From Ruegeria sp. THAF33 (GTDB taxonomy: Bacteria; Pseudomonadota; Alphaproteobacteria; Rhodobacterales; Rhodobacteraceae): 64,000 bases of DNA. The notes beneath the pieces were generated by a model. That model had not been told where the DNA came from. It searched no databases and worked only from the letters and a program-made list of their open reading frames with translations. Positions 9,563 to 19,126 of the stretch are shown here, one piece after another; the stretch's first letter is position 1; each line of letters opens with the position of its first letter. The position numbers and the translations under genes were made by a program. Location: NCBI RefSeq assembly GCF_009363615.1, contig NZ_CP045384.1, positions 2,168,501 through 2,232,500 of the forward strand, read 5' to 3'.

Positions 9563-10345
9563 CTACTTATTCCATGCAGGTTTTCGTTTTTCAAAAAACG
9601 CCGCGATCCCTTCGCGTGCCTCTTGTGTTTCCCAGCGCTCGACCAACTCGCCTATGGTCTGATCGATCACGGCATCGTCGATGCGCGGACCCAGAGCGCG
9701 TACCAGCGCTTTGGCAGAGGCAACCGCCCCGGGCGCGCAAGACAAATAGGGGCGAATTTCGTCCTCAACCGCGTCCGAAAGCCGATCTGCCGAAACGGTT
9801 TTCGCCAGCAGGCCCAGATCAACGGCCTCGGACGCATCGAACAGACGAGCTGACATGAACACCCGGCGCGCGCGGGCTTCGCCCATACGGGCGATGACAT
9901 AGGGGCCAATTGTTGCGGGGATCAGCCCCAGGCGCGTTTCGGTCAACCCCATCTTCAGACTGCCGACCCCGATCGCGACATCGCACACGGCCGCCATGCC
10001 CACCCCGCCCCCAAAGGCATTGCCCTGCAACGCCCCGATCAGAGGCTTTGGCATCGTGTTCAGAGCCTGCAACATCTCGGCCAGCTTGCGCGCCTCGACA
10101 AAACGCGTCTTTTTGTCAGCCGCCATCTGGTCCTGCATCCACCCCAGATCACCGCCGGCACAAAACGTCTTGCCCGCCGCGGCCAGAACGACCGCTCGGA
10201 CCGCGTCATCCTGACCAAGTTGCGATGCGGCCTCGGTCAATTCCATGATCATCTGCCCCGACATGGCATTGTGTTTTTCCGGCCGGTTCAGGGTGAGCGT
10301 CGCGACACCGCGCATATCCGTCGAGATCGTGATCGTTTCAAACAT
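9563..10345 (-). CDS. Enoyl-CoA hydratase family, probable methylglutaconyl-CoA hydratase
   Basis: 260 residues of the crotonase fold. The oxyanion-hole segments are AGGDLGWM near residues 63-70 and AFGGGVGMAAV near residue 110. The GGDLGWM form is typical of methylglutaconyl-CoA hydratases (LiuC-like), which convert 3-methylglutaconyl-CoA to HMG-CoA in leucine breakdown. Its place directly after the HMG-CoA lyase gene (one-base gap) and downstream of both methylcrotonyl-CoA carboxylase genes supports this. Enzyme specificity in this family cannot be fixed from sequence alone. Confidence 0.88.
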   Translation of the reverse strand: MFETITISTDMRGVATLTLNRPEKHNAMSGQMIMELTEAASQLGQDDAVRAVVLAAAGKTFCAGGDLGWMQDQMAADKKTRFVEARKLAEMLQALNTMPKPLIGALQGNAFGGGVGMAAVCDVAIGVGSLKMGLTETRLGLIPATIGPYVIARMGEARARRVFMSARLFDASEAVDLGLLAKTVSADRLSDAVEDEIRPYLSCAPGAVASAKALVRALGPRIDDAVIDQTIGELVERWETQEAREGIAAFFEKRKPAWNK

Positions 10346-10346
10346 G

Positions 10347-11198
10347 TCAGCCCCTCAAAGCCCTGGCCATCTGCGCGGCCTCTTCAATGACGTCGATATC
10401 CAGGCCAGTTTCGTATCCCAACCGCTGCAAATGCGCCGCAACGTCCTCGGTGGCCACGTTACCGGCCGCACCCGGGGCGTAGGGGCAACCGCCCAACCCG
10501 CCCACGGCTGCATCGAACACCCGCACGCCCAGCGCCAATGCCGCATCAATGTTGTCGATCGCGCGCCCGTTGGTGTCATGGAAATGCCCCGCCAGCCGCG
10601 TCACCGGAACCCTCTCGCGAACAGCCAAAAGCATATGAGCAACCTTGTCCGGAGTTCCCTGCCCAATCGTGTCGCCCAGCGAAACCTCGTAACAGCCCAG
10701 CGCGAAAAGCCGATCAGCAACCTCAGCCACTTTTTCGGGCGGCGTCGGACCGTCATACGGGCAATCCGTCACGCATGAGACATAGCCACGAACCGGCAGG
10801 TCGATATGGCGCGCCGCCTCCAGAATCGGCGTGAACCGCTCGATCGACTCGGCGATGGAGGCATTGATATTGGCCTTCGAGAATCCTTCGGAGGCCGAGG
10901 CGAACACGGCAATCTCGTCCGCCTTGGCCGCCAGCGCGTCGCCATAGCCATGCATGTTCGGCGTCAGCGCGGCATAGCGCACCCCATTCGCACGCGTGAT
11001 CCCCCCCAGCACCTGAGCGGAACCCGCCATCTGCGGCACCCATTTCGGGGACACGAAGCTTGCAACTTCGATCCGGCGAAACCCCGCACGGCTGAGACAG
11101 TCGATCAGGGCGATCTTGTCCGCGACCGGTATTTCGCGCTTTTCGTTTTGCAGCCCGTCGCGCGGCCCGACCTCATAGATTTCGACCAGTTCACCCAT
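10347..11198 (-). CDS. Hydroxymethylglutaryl-CoA lyase
   Basis: 283 residues from the ATG at 11198 (MGELVEIYEVGPRDGL), preceded by a purine-rich AAGGGGGG. It cleaves HMG-CoA to acetyl-CoA and acetoacetate, the last step of leucine degradation. Seen: the N-terminal GPRDGLQNEK with the catalytic Arg/Asp, metal-binding HFHDTNGRA, and the family signature GGLGGCPYAPGAAGN with the active-site Cys at about residue 238. It is a TIM-barrel DRE-type enzyme. It lies between mccA and the enoyl-CoA hydratase gene on one strand. Confidence 0.94.
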   Translation of the reverse strand: MGELVEIYEVGPRDGLQNEKREIPVADKIALIDCLSRAGFRRIEVASFVSPKWVPQMAGSAQVLGGITRANGVRYAALTPNMHGYGDALAAKADEIAVFASASEGFSKANINASIAESIERFTPILEAARHIDLPVRGYVSCVTDCPYDGPTPPEKVAEVADRLFALGCYEVSLGDTIGQGTPDKVAHMLLAVRERVPVTRLAGHFHDTNGRAIDNIDAALALGVRVFDAAVGGLGGCPYAPGAAGNVATEDVAAHLQRLGYETGLDIDVIEEAAQMARALRG

Positions 11199-11276
11199 GT
11201 CCGCCCCCCTTCTGGATTGTCGTCGTTTCAAGCAATTATCGTCTGACCTTGGCACGCCGCGTTGCGCGGGTACAGA

Positions 11277-13211
11277 TCAAGCTTCGTCCTCCAACCTCAC
11301 CAGAGCAGCCCCGGCTTCGACCTGCGAACCATCCTCGACCAGCACTTCGGCAACGATCCCGTCCCGCGCCGCAAGCAGCGAATGCTCCATCTTCATCGCT
11401 TCCAAAATGGCCAGACGATCGCCTTCCTGTACGGTTTGTCCCGCTGTGGCAAAGACGGCTTTGACCAGACCGGGCATAGGCGCCTCGATCACATTGGTGT
11501 CGCCGGTCGCGCTGGTATCCCGGTCCAGCGGATCGATGACGTCTAAGCTCTGACCGTAATCGGTGAAAACCGTCAGGGTCCCGTTATGTGCGGCAACGCG
11601 AGGCATCGGCGTGCCGTTCAACATCCAGCGCCCGGCGGTGCGTTCCGCAACGACGCGGTTTTCGCCAACCTGCCAAATCTGGCGATCCGGCCCATCGACC
11701 TGCACATCCAGATCCAGCACGTCGTCGCGACGGGACAATTGCACGGCACGATGCAGCGGCGCCCACAGCGAAAACCCGGTTTCCGGATCGACATCCACCA
11801 GATCCAATGCCGTCATCGCAGCCGCGACCGCGGTAACATCCGACGGCTCGGGTTCCTGCACCAACGTTTCAAGGTCTCGCCCGATCAGCCCCGTATCGAC
11901 ATCGCCCGAGGCAAATCCTTCGTGACGCGTCAACGCGCCCAGAAAGGCCAGATTGGTAACAGTACCTGCAACTTCGGTCTGTTGCAGCACCCGGTTCAAC
12001 GTCTCAAGTGCAATGGCACGCGTCGATCCATGCACCACCACCTTGGCAATCATCGGGTCATACCACGGGCTGATCGTGTCCCCGGCGCGAACGCCGCTAT
12101 CGGCGCGACAGTTGCCGGGGAAAACCAGATGCGTCAGCGTTCCCGTCGCGGGCAGGAACCCTTTCGGCACATCCTCGGCATACAAACGAGCCTCGAAGGC
12201 ATGGCCAGAGATCGCAAGATCATCCTGTTTCTTGGGAAGGCTCTCGCCTGCGGCCACGCGAAGCTGCCACTCGACCAAATCGATCCCCGTGATGGCCTCT
12301 GTCACCGGGTGCTCCACCTGAAGGCGCGTGTTCATTTCCATGAACCAGAATCTGTCGGGGCGCAGCCCGTCCGAGGCATCGACGATGAATTCGACCGTGC
12401 CCGCGCCTTTATAGCCGATCGCTTCGGCGGCCCGCACGCCGGCCTGACCCATAGCCTCGCGCATCTCAGGCGTCATGCCCGGGGCGGGGGCTTCTTCGAT
12501 CACCTTCTGATGCCGGCGCTGCAACGAGCAGTCCCTTTCAAACAGATGAACGGCATGGGTACCATCGCCGAACACCTGCACTTCGATATGGCGGGGTTTG
12601 GCCACGAATTTTTCGACCAGCACGGCATCATTGCCGAAGGCGGTCCGGGCCTCGCCCCGCGCGCTGTCGAGCGCGGTCGCGAAATCCTCGGGGCGTTCGA
12701 CAAGGCGCATCCCCTTGCCGCCGCCGCCCGCAACGGCCTTGATCAGAACCGGATAGCCGATCGCATCCGCCGCACCTGCCAGATGCTCGGGGTCCTGATT
12801 GTCGCCGTGATAGCCGGGCACGACCGGAACGCCGGCCTTCTCCATCAGAACCTTGGCCGCGTCCTTGAGGCCCATCTTGCGGATCGCATCAGCCGAGGGG
12901 CCGATGAACGTCAGCCCCGCCGCCTGCACGGCATCCACGAAATCGGGGTTCTCGGACAGAAAGCCATACCCCGGATGGATCGCCTGCGCGCCGGTGTCCA
13001 GCGCGGCCTGAATGATCACATCACCCTTCAAATAGCTGTCCGCCGGGGCGGGGCCGCCAATATGAACCGCCTCATCCGCCATCTGAACATGTTTTGCGGC
13101 CTCATCCGCATCGGAATATACAGCAACGCAGGACACGCCCATGGACTGGGCCGTTTCCATGACGCGGCAGGCGATCTCACCCCGGTTGGCAATCAGAATT
13201 TTGTTGAACAT
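11277..13211 (-). CDS. mccA: Methylcrotonyl-CoA carboxylase biotin-carrying alpha subunit
   Basis: 644 residues from the ATG at 13211. N-terminal biotin carboxylase (MFNKILIANRGEIACRV, ATP-grasp with GGGGKGM, metal-binding MEMNTRLQVEHPVTE) and a C-terminal biotinyl domain with EAMKMEHS, target Lys about residue 607. Sequence alone does not separate MCC from propionyl-CoA or other acyl-CoA carboxylases. The neighbours (isovaleryl-CoA dehydrogenase, HMG-CoA lyase, beta subunit) identify it. It starts five bases after the ASCH gene stop, so the ASCH gene is inserted between the two MCC subunits. Confidence 0.94.
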   Translation of the reverse strand: MFNKILIANRGEIACRVMETAQSMGVSCVAVYSDADEAAKHVQMADEAVHIGGPAPADSYLKGDVIIQAALDTGAQAIHPGYGFLSENPDFVDAVQAAGLTFIGPSADAIRKMGLKDAAKVLMEKAGVPVVPGYHGDNQDPEHLAGAADAIGYPVLIKAVAGGGGKGMRLVERPEDFATALDSARGEARTAFGNDAVLVEKFVAKPRHIEVQVFGDGTHAVHLFERDCSLQRRHQKVIEEAPAPGMTPEMREAMGQAGVRAAEAIGYKGAGTVEFIVDASDGLRPDRFWFMEMNTRLQVEHPVTEAITGIDLVEWQLRVAAGESLPKKQDDLAISGHAFEARLYAEDVPKGFLPATGTLTHLVFPGNCRADSGVRAGDTISPWYDPMIAKVVVHGSTRAIALETLNRVLQQTEVAGTVTNLAFLGALTRHEGFASGDVDTGLIGRDLETLVQEPEPSDVTAVAAAMTALDLVDVDPETGFSLWAPLHRAVQLSRRDDVLDLDVQVDGPDRQIWQVGENRVVAERTAGRWMLNGTPMPRVAAHNGTLTVFTDYGQSLDVIDPLDRDTSATGDTNVIEAPMPGLVKAVFATAGQTVQEGDRLAILEAMKMEHSLLAARDGIVAEVLVEDGSQVEAGAALVRLEDEA

Positions 13212-13216
13212 GGCCT

Positions 13217-13642
13217 TCACCCTTCCAATGCCAGATCTTCGACGAGACGGAACCGTTCGCACACGAGTTTCATCTCGGGATCAAAGCCGCCGTTTCGCTG
13301 GAAATATCGACGATGATCTTCCCGCCATCCTTCAAGCGTTTCATTTTCACCTTCCGCCAAGGCGAATTCCTCGGTCACATCGCAGTAACGCTGGATCGAA
13401 ACATCAACGGTTTCAATGACCAACGCCGGAGTGTCATCCCAGTTCAGCGCAATATCGCGGCGACCGGACTTGGGCATCTCAAGGCTGTCATCAGGATAGT
13501 TTCTGAGCGCGTCGCAGGTCGCTGTTTTACGGCCAGAACGGACCAAGGCCAGAAGCTCTGAACTCAGCACGGGGTTGTCGCCGAATTTGAAGATTTGTGC
13601 ACCGGGATAGCGGGCTATTATGTCTTTCAAACTCTCGCTCAT
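13217..13642 (-). CDS. ASCH-domain protein inside the MCC operon
   Basis: 141 residues from the ATG at 13642. The segments FKFGDNPVLSSELLALV, RSGRKTATC and, later, the strand-rich core and GWREDHRRYFQRNG match ASCH/PUA-like small proteins of the YqfB/ASC-1 type. Known relatives bind RNA or hydrolyse modified nucleosides, but the role here is unknown. It sits between mccB (one-base gap) and mccA (five-base gap), so it is almost certainly cotranslated with them. Its presence in a carboxylase operon is unexplained. Confidence 0.85.
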   Translation of the reverse strand: MSESLKDIIARYPGAQIFKFGDNPVLSSELLALVRSGRKTATCDALRNYPDDSLEMPKSGRRDIALNWDDTPALVIETVDVSIQRYCDVTEEFALAEGENETLEGWREDHRRYFQRNGGFDPEMKLVCERFRLVEDLALEG

Positions 13643-13643
13643 C

Positions 13644-15248
13644 TCACATCCTGAACACGCCGAAACGTGTCTCCTCGATCGGGGCATTCAGAGCGGCGCT
13701 GAGCGACAGGGCCAGCACATCGCGGCTTTTGCGCGGGTCAATGATGCCGTCATCCCACAGCCGCGCCGAGGCGTAGAGCGGATGCGACTGTTCCTCGAAC
13801 ATATCCAGCGTCGGGCGTTTGAACTCGGCCTCTTCTTCGGCGGACCATGTTCCACCCTGCCGTTCTATCCCGTCGCGTTTGACGGTGGCCAGAACGCCAG
13901 CGGCCTGTTCCCCGCCCATCACTGAAATGCGCGAATTCGGCCAAGTCCACAGAAAGCGCGGCTGATAGGCACGACCGGCCATGCCATAGTTCCCGGCCCC
14001 GAACGAGCCGCCGACCAGCATCGTGATCTTGGGCACCGACGTCGTGGCCACCGCCGTCACCATCTTGGCCCCATGCCGCGCGATGCCTTCGTTTTCGTAT
14101 TTGCGACCGACCATGAAACCGGTGATGTTTTGCAGGAACACAAGCGGGATTTTGCGTTGCGAACACAGCTCGACGAAATGGGCACCCTTCTGCGCCGCCT
14201 CGGAAAACAGCACGCCGTTATTGGCGATGATCCCAACCGGGCAGCCTTTGACATGGGCAAACCCCGTGACCAGCGTTTCGCCGAAGCGCGGTTTGAATTC
14301 GTCGAACCGAGACCCATCGACCAGACGCGCAATCACTTCACGGATGTCATAGGGCGTGCGCAGATCAGCAGGGACAACGCCCAGGATTTCCTCGGGGTCA
14401 TAGGCCGGATCTTCGGGGCTGGCCCAGTCCACCGTCTGCGGCTTGTGGCGGTTCAGCGACCCAACCGCCCGGCGGGCCAAAGCCAGTGCGTGGGCATCAT
14501 CCTCGGCCAGATAATCGGCCACGCCGGACAGGCGCGTGTGTACATCGCCGCCGCCCAGATCTTCGGCGCTGACGACCTCGCCCGTTGCTGCCTTGACCAG
14601 CGGCGGGCCGGCCAGAAAGATCGTGCCCTGTTCCTTGACGATGATCGTCACATCCGACATCGCCGGCACATAGGCGCCACCGGCCGTGCATGACCCCATG
14701 ACCACGGCGATCTGAGCGATCCCCTTCGCGCTCATCCGCGCCTGGTTGTAGAAGATGCGGCCAAAGTGATCGCGGTCGGGAAAGACCTCATCCTGATTGG
14801 GCAGGTTCGCGCCACCGCTGTCGACCAGATAGATGCAGGGCAGATGGTTTTCCTCGGCAATCTCCTGCGCCCGCAGGTGTTTTTTGACCGTCATCGGATA
14901 ATAGGTGCCGCCTTTCACGGTGGCGTCGTTGCAGACCACCATGACCTGCTGCCCCTGCACAAGTCCAATGCCCGCGATGACGCCGGCACAGGGCGCGGCA
15001 TCGCCATACATCCCGTGCGCCGCCGTCGCGCCGATTTCGAGAAACGGAGAGCCGGGGTCCAGCAGGTTCGCCACCCGGCGTCTGGGGAGCATCTTGCCGC
15101 GGGACTCATGTCTTGCGCGGGATTTTTCGCCACCGCCCATACGGGCCGCTTCGGCAGCGGCAGAGATTTGCGCCAGTGCATCGAGATGCGCTGCGCGGTT
15201 TGCCTTGAAGCCCTCAGAGGCAGGCATGGCTTTGGATGTGAGTTTCAT
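13644..15248 (-). CDS. mccB: Methylcrotonyl-CoA carboxylase carboxyltransferase beta subunit
   Basis: 534 residues, usual length. Crotonase-fold carboxyltransferase with oxyanion-hole glycines in [11 protein letters not shown] and [15 protein letters not shown], and the C-terminal acyl-CoA site in [11 protein letters not shown]. With MccA and biotin it carboxylates 3-methylcrotonyl-CoA. The ATG at 15248 overlaps the stop of the zinc-ribbon gene (ATGA), so the two are translationally coupled. Confidence 0.95.
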   Translation of the reverse strand: MKLTSKAMPASEGFKANRAAHLDALAQISAAAEAARMGGGEKSRARHESRGKMLPRRRVANLLDPGSPFLEIGATAAHGMYGDAAPCAGVIAGIGLVQGQQVMVVCNDATVKGGTYYPMTVKKHLRAQEIAEENHLPCIYLVDSGGANLPNQDEVFPDRDHFGRIFYNQARMSAKGIAQIAVVMGSCTAGGAYVPAMSDVTIIVKEQGTIFLAGPPLVKAATGEVVSAEDLGGGDVHTRLSGVADYLAEDDAHALALARRAVGSLNRHKPQTVDWASPEDPAYDPEEILGVVPADLRTPYDIREVIARLVDGSRFDEFKPRFGETLVTGFAHVKGCPVGIIANNGVLFSEAAQKGAHFVELCSQRKIPLVFLQNITGFMVGRKYENEGIARHGAKMVTAVATTSVPKITMLVGGSFGAGNYGMAGRAYQPRFLWTWPNSRISVMGGEQAAGVLATVKRDGIERQGGTWSAEEEAEFKRPTLDMFEEQSHPLYASARLWDDGIIDPRKSRDVLALSLSAALNAPIEETRFGVFRM

Positions 15249-15628
15249 AGGACCTCCACCGAGAACACTTTACGGAAGAAACGGGCGCGCAAAAGAACGA
15301 GCAAAAACGTGCCGAAAACCAATAAGCTCAAGGTCCCTGCGATTATCCGCAAGTCACCGCCAGACCCGATAGTGAGCACCAACAAAAGTGCCAGGGAAAA
15401 AAACATAGAAAGACCAAGGACTAGGGGAAGAACTATCCCCATCAGAATTGCTGAAATGCTGTATCGCCACCGCAAACGAATGTTTGATCGACAATTTGAA
15501 CACTGACAACTTTCGTTGATCACGTATCCGGTCACTCCTCCGCGAACTGTCGTCAACAACGCAAACGCGGGCTGCATTTCATTGCACTTTGGGCAGCGAA
15601 ACCCGGAGATTCTCGAAAAAAGGGTCAA
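15245..15628 (-). CDS. Zinc-ribbon membrane protein, uncharacterised
   Basis: 127 residues. An N-terminal metal-binding ribbon has Cys12 and Cys15 (CPKC) and Cys41, Cys43 and Cys46 (CQCSNC). Two membrane helices follow (about residues 57-85 and 92-112) with a basic end. The first codon is TTG at 15628, which overlaps the acyl-CoA ligase stop (TTGA) and has GGGGGAAG upstream. No other start would keep the ribbon. It is sandwiched between the ligase and mccB with overlaps on both sides, so it belongs to the operon. No family is recognised with certainty. Confidence 0.7.
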   Translation of the reverse strand: MTLFSRISGFRCPKCNEMQPAFALLTTVRGGVTGYVINESCQCSNCRSNIRLRWRYSISAILMGIVLPLVLGLSMFFSLALLLVLTIGSGGDLRIIAGTLSLLVFGTFLLVLLRARFFRKVFSVEVL

Positions 15629-17148
15629 GACACTTCCCCCGCAGCCCGCGCTCTCAAATTCTTCCGGATCACCTTCCCCGTCACCGTCATCGGCAGCTCC
15701 TCGAGAAATGCCACCTCGCGCGGATAGGAATACTGCGCCAGACGGACTTTAACCCAATCCTGCAACTCGGCACCCGAGGCCTCAGCCCCCGGTTTCAGCA
15801 CCACATAGGCCTTCACGATCTCGGTCCGCAGTGGGTCGGGCTTGCCGACCACGCCCACGGTGGCCACCGCCGGATGGGTCAGCAGGCAATCCTCGATCTC
15901 GGCCGGGCCAATGCGGTAACCGGCCGAGGTGATCACGTCATCATCCCGACCGACAAAGCGCAGATAGTCGCCTTCCCACACGCCGCGGTCTTCGGTGATC
16001 AGCCAATCACCCCGGAATTTCTCGGCCGTCGCTTGCGGATTGTTCCAGTATTCCAGCAGCATCGAGGCCGAACCCCGCCGGATGGCGACATCGCCTTCCT
16101 CGCTGGTCGGGATGCCGTCATCGTCGATCACCGCGACTTCATGCCCGGGCACCGGCTTGCCGATACAGCCGGGTTGAACGGGGAAATCCTCGGCGCAGGA
16201 GGATACGACCATGTTGCACTCGGTCTGGCCGTAGAATTCGTTGATCGTCAGACCAAACGCACCTTGGCCCCAGGCCAGCATCTCGGCCCCCAGCGGCTCA
16301 CCCCCGGACGCGACCGAGCGCAAACCGGGGATCGCCTTATCCGCCGCCTTGAGCATCCGCAGCGCGGTCGGCGGAAAGAACACATTCCGCACCCCGCCCC
16401 GCGCAATGATCTTGGCGCAGGCTTCGGGAGAGAACTTCTCAAGCCGTGCCGCGACCACCGGAATGCCCAGCGCAAGGCCCGGCATCAGCACATCGAACAA
16501 CCCGCCGATCCACGCCCAATCCGCCGGGGTCCACAGACAGTCTCCTTCGCGCAGGTGATTGTGGCTGATCGAGACACCCGGCAAATGCCCGGTCAGAACC
16601 CGATGCCCGTGCAGTGCGCCTTTAGGGCTGCCGGTTGTACCAGAGGTGTAGATCAATACGGCAGGATCCTCGGGCCCGGTCGCGGCATAGGGCAGCGCAG
16701 GACCGGTCACGCCAATTTCGGATGCGATCAGAGGTTCAGCCAGATCGCCCAGCAAATCCGCCCCTTCAGCATCGGTCAGCACGATCTGAACGCCTGCATC
16801 GCCCGCCCGCGACCGCAGCGCATCCTGCTTGAACAACTTGAACAAGGGCACCGAAATCGCGCCGATCTTCCAGATCGCCAGATGAGCTGCCGCACACCAG
16901 GGTGACTGGCTCAGCAGCACTCCGACCCGATCACCGGGCCGGACGCGGGCCAGCAGGGCGCGGGCGATCCCATCAGCCATTTGCGCCAGTTGCCCATAGG
17001 TTATCTGCCTCTGCCCTGATCCGGTCAGATCGATAAGCGCCACCTGATCACCCGGATGGTTCAGACATTGCTGCGCCATGTTCAGCCGGTCCGGTATGTC
17101 CCAGCCCCCACCTGAGCGCAAACCCGGTATGCGCTCAGCGTGCAGCAA
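15625..17148 (-). CDS. AMP-dependent acyl-CoA synthetase (medium/branched-chain type)
   Basis: About 507 residues. Adenylate-forming enzyme that activates a carboxylic acid to its CoA thioester. Seen: the AMP-binding P-loop YTSGTTGSPKG (residues 167-177), the GYRIGPAEIE hinge region, and the C-terminal catalytic Lys in TVTGKVIRKNLR (about residue 492). The most upstream start is a TTG at 17148 with GGGGAAA ahead. The conserved-looking WDIPDRLN lies before the first ATG, so the longer form is preferred. First gene of this half of the leucine cluster. A short branched-chain acid such as isovalerate is a reasonable substrate guess, not shown. Confidence 0.88.
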   Translation of the reverse strand: MLHAERIPGLRSGGGWDIPDRLNMAQQCLNHPGDQVALIDLTGSGQRQITYGQLAQMADGIARALLARVRPGDRVGVLLSQSPWCAAAHLAIWKIGAISVPLFKLFKQDALRSRAGDAGVQIVLTDAEGADLLGDLAEPLIASEIGVTGPALPYAATGPEDPAVLIYTSGTTGSPKGALHGHRVLTGHLPGVSISHNHLREGDCLWTPADWAWIGGLFDVLMPGLALGIPVVAARLEKFSPEACAKIIARGGVRNVFFPPTALRMLKAADKAIPGLRSVASGGEPLGAEMLAWGQGAFGLTINEFYGQTECNMVVSSCAEDFPVQPGCIGKPVPGHEVAVIDDDGIPTSEEGDVAIRRGSASMLLEYWNNPQATAEKFRGDWLITEDRGVWEGDYLRFVGRDDDVITSAGYRIGPAEIEDCLLTHPAVATVGVVGKPDPLRTEIVKAYVVLKPGAEASGAELQDWVKVRLAQYSYPREVAFLEELPMTVTGKVIRKNLRARAAGEVS

Positions 17149-17212
17149 CGCGATTTCCCCTTGTTTTCCTGATGCTTCGCGACCTGACCTTGGGCGGACA
17201 CATCACGCAAAC

Positions 17213-17226
17213 TTGATGCAGATCAG
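17213..17226 (+). promoter_or_regulatory. Candidate FNR/FnrL-type box upstream of ompW
   Basis: TTGATGCAGATCAG matches the FNR consensus TTGAT-N4-ATCAA in nine of ten fixed positions. It lies 59 bases before the ompW ATG, in the gap to the divergent acyl-CoA ligase gene. OmpW-family genes are known to be under FNR-type control in other proteobacteria, so oxygen-responsive control is plausible. Binding is not demonstrated. Confidence 0.6.
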
Positions 17227-17284
17227 AGTGGCCGGACACCGCCTTTGCGAAACCAAGAGCATCAACATAACCAAAGGCAAGAAT

Positions 17285-17887
17285 ATGACAAAGAAACTCG
17301 CCGCTTTGACACTGTCTACCGCACTGGTCGCCCTGGCGGCTCCGGCTTTGGCCCAGTCGCAAGGGGACTGGACACTGGGTATCGGTGTTGGCTATCTGGA
17401 CCCGAAATCCGACAACGGCACGCTGGCCGGTGCGCCAGCGACGATCGACGCGGACACCCGCCCAATTTTCACTGCAGAGTACTTTATTCGCGACAACCTG
17501 GGCATCGAGCTTCTGGCGGCGACCCCGTTCAAACACACCGTGGCCCTTGGCGGTACGGACGCGGCCACGGTCAAGCACCTGCCGCCAACCTTGTCGCTGA
17601 ACTATCACTTCCCGACCAACAGCGCCTGGAAACCCTATGTCGGCGCCGGTCTCAACTATACGATCTTCTTCGACGAGCAATCGCCCCTGGGCAACATCAA
17701 GGTCGATGACTCCTTCGGCGTCTCGTTGCAGGCGGGTCTGGATTACATGGTCACCGACAACGGGGCGATCCGCCTGAACGTGCGCTGGTTCGACATTGAC
17801 TCGGACGTTTCGCTCAACGGCGCCCCCATCGGCACCGCGGAAATCGATCCCTGGCTGGTCGGTGTTTCCTACGTCCATCGGTTCTGA
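17285..17887 (+). CDS. ompW: OmpW-family outer membrane protein
   Basis: 200 residues: a Sec signal peptide (MTKKLAALTLSTALVAL ending ALA-Q), then an eight-strand beta-barrel pattern. It has the family segments DWTLGIGVGYLDP, LSLNYHFPTNSAWKPYVGAGLNYT, and a terminal Phe (VSYVHRF) as outer-membrane proteins require. Start at 17285 because it begins the signal peptide. Longer in-frame starts are rejected. OmpW forms a narrow hydrophobic channel in the outer membrane. It is alone on the plus strand between the two halves of the leucine cluster, with its own terminator. Confidence 0.93.
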   Translation: MTKKLAALTLSTALVALAAPALAQSQGDWTLGIGVGYLDPKSDNGTLAGAPATIDADTRPIFTAEYFIRDNLGIELLAATPFKHTVALGGTDAATVKHLPPTLSLNYHFPTNSAWKPYVGAGLNYTIFFDEQSPLGNIKVDDSFGVSLQAGLDYMVTDNGAIRLNVRWFDIDSDVSLNGAPIGTAEIDPWLVGVSYVHRF

Positions 17888-17901
17888 TCCCGTTTCCAAA
17901 G

Positions 17902-17930
17902 CGCCCTGCGGTTACCTCGTCCGCAGGGCG
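17902..17930 (+). terminator. Rho-independent terminator after ompW
   Basis: Perfect 10-bp stem CGCCCTGCGG / CCGCAGGGCG with a nine-base loop, followed by TTCTTTCTTT on the plus strand, 14 bases after the ompW stop. It also lies just past the end of the convergent isovaleryl-CoA dehydrogenase gene and may act in both directions, though the minus-strand side lacks a long T run. Confidence 0.85.
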
Positions 17931-17939
17931 TTCTTTCTT

Positions 17940-19103
17940 TCAGAGCATTTCATTCATCATTTCGCGGCCGATCAGCATCCGGCGAATCTCGCTGGTGCCT
18001 GCGCCGATTTCCATCAGCTTGGCATCCCGGAAAATCCGGCTGACCGGCGCATCCGTCAGGAAGCCCGCCCCGCCCAGCGCCTGAACCGCCTGATGGGCCT
18101 GAACCATCGCCTGTTCCGACGCGTAAAGGCAGCACGCTGCCGCATCCTGCCGGGTCACGTCACCGCGGTCACACGCCTTGGCGACTTCATAGACATAGGC
18201 TCGTGCCGAGTTCATCGCGGTGTACATGTCGGCAATCTTGCCCTGCATCAACTGAAAGCTGCCGATAGGTTTGCCGAACTGCTTGCGTTCCGCCAGATAA
18301 GGCATCACTTCGTCCAGACAGGCGGCCATGATGCCGGTCCCGATGCCTGCCAGCACGACCCGCTCATAATCCAGCCCCGACATGAGAACGGCAACACCCT
18401 TGCCCTCCTCGCCCAACACGTTCTCGAACGGCACCTCGACGTCTTCAAAGATCAGCTCAGCCGTGTTCGACCCGCGCATACCCAGCTTGTCGAAATGGGG
18501 CGAGGTTGAAAAACCCTTCATCTCTTTTTCGATCAGAAATGCGGTAATACCCTTCGATCCGGCATCGGGGTCGGTCTTGGCATAAACCACCAGAGTATCC
18601 GCATCCGGCCCGTTGGTGATCCAGTACTTGTTGCCGTTCAGACGGTAATGGTCGTTCCGCTTTTCCGCGCGCAGCTTCATCGACACCACATCCGACCCGG
18701 CCGAAGGTTCCGACATGGCCAGCGCCCCCACATGCTCGCCCGAGGTCAGCCGCGGCAGATACTTTTGCTTCTGTTCTTCATTGCCGTTCAACTTGATCTG
18801 GTTCACGCACAGGTTCGAATGCGCCCCGTATGACAAAGAAACCGAAGCTGAAGCGCGCGCGACCTCTTCGACTGCGATCGTATGCGCCAGATAAGACATG
18901 CCTGCACCGCCGTACTCTTCCGGCACGGTAACACCCAGCAGACCAAGCTCTCCCATCTCTTTCCACAGCTCGTTCGGAAAGGCATTGGTGGCGTCGATCT
19001 CGGCCGCCATCGGCTTGACACGCTCCTGCGCCCAGCGATGCACCATCTCGCGCAGGGCATTCACATCCTCACCCAGATCGAACTTCATCGTGGCCATGAA
19101 CAT
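17940..19103 (-). CDS. Isovaleryl-CoA dehydrogenase
   Basis: 387 residues, a complete acyl-CoA dehydrogenase. FAD oxidation of isovaleryl-CoA to 3-methylcrotonyl-CoA is the first dedicated step of leucine breakdown after the branched-chain dehydrogenase. Seen: [33 protein letters not shown], and [11 protein letters not shown], where the Glu is in the position of the unusual catalytic Glu of isovaleryl-CoA dehydrogenases. The C-terminal signature is [15 protein letters not shown]. It is separated from the rest of the leucine cluster by ompW but lies on the same strand. A palindrome lies just upstream. Confidence 0.93.
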   Translation of the reverse strand: MFMATMKFDLGEDVNALREMVHRWAQERVKPMAAEIDATNAFPNELWKEMGELGLLGVTVPEEYGGAGMSYLAHTIAVEEVARASASVSLSYGAHSNLCVNQIKLNGNEEQKQKYLPRLTSGEHVGALAMSEPSAGSDVVSMKLRAEKRNDHYRLNGNKYWITNGPDADTLVVYAKTDPDAGSKGITAFLIEKEMKGFSTSPHFDKLGMRGSNTAELIFEDVEVPFENVLGEEGKGVAVLMSGLDYERVVLAGIGTGIMAACLDEVMPYLAERKQFGKPIGSFQLMQGKIADMYTAMNSARAYVYEVAKACDRGDVTRQDAAACCLYASEQAMVQAHQAVQALGGAGFLTDAPVSRIFRDAKLMEIGAGTSEIRRMLIGREMMNEML

Positions 19104-19126
19104 CTGCGTCTTCCCTCCGCTTTAAT

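Noticed and set aside
11586..13316. 576-codon plus-strand frame
   Set aside because: Antisense to the biotin carboxylase subunit. Composition rich in Arg, His and Gln without any domain, typical of a shadow.
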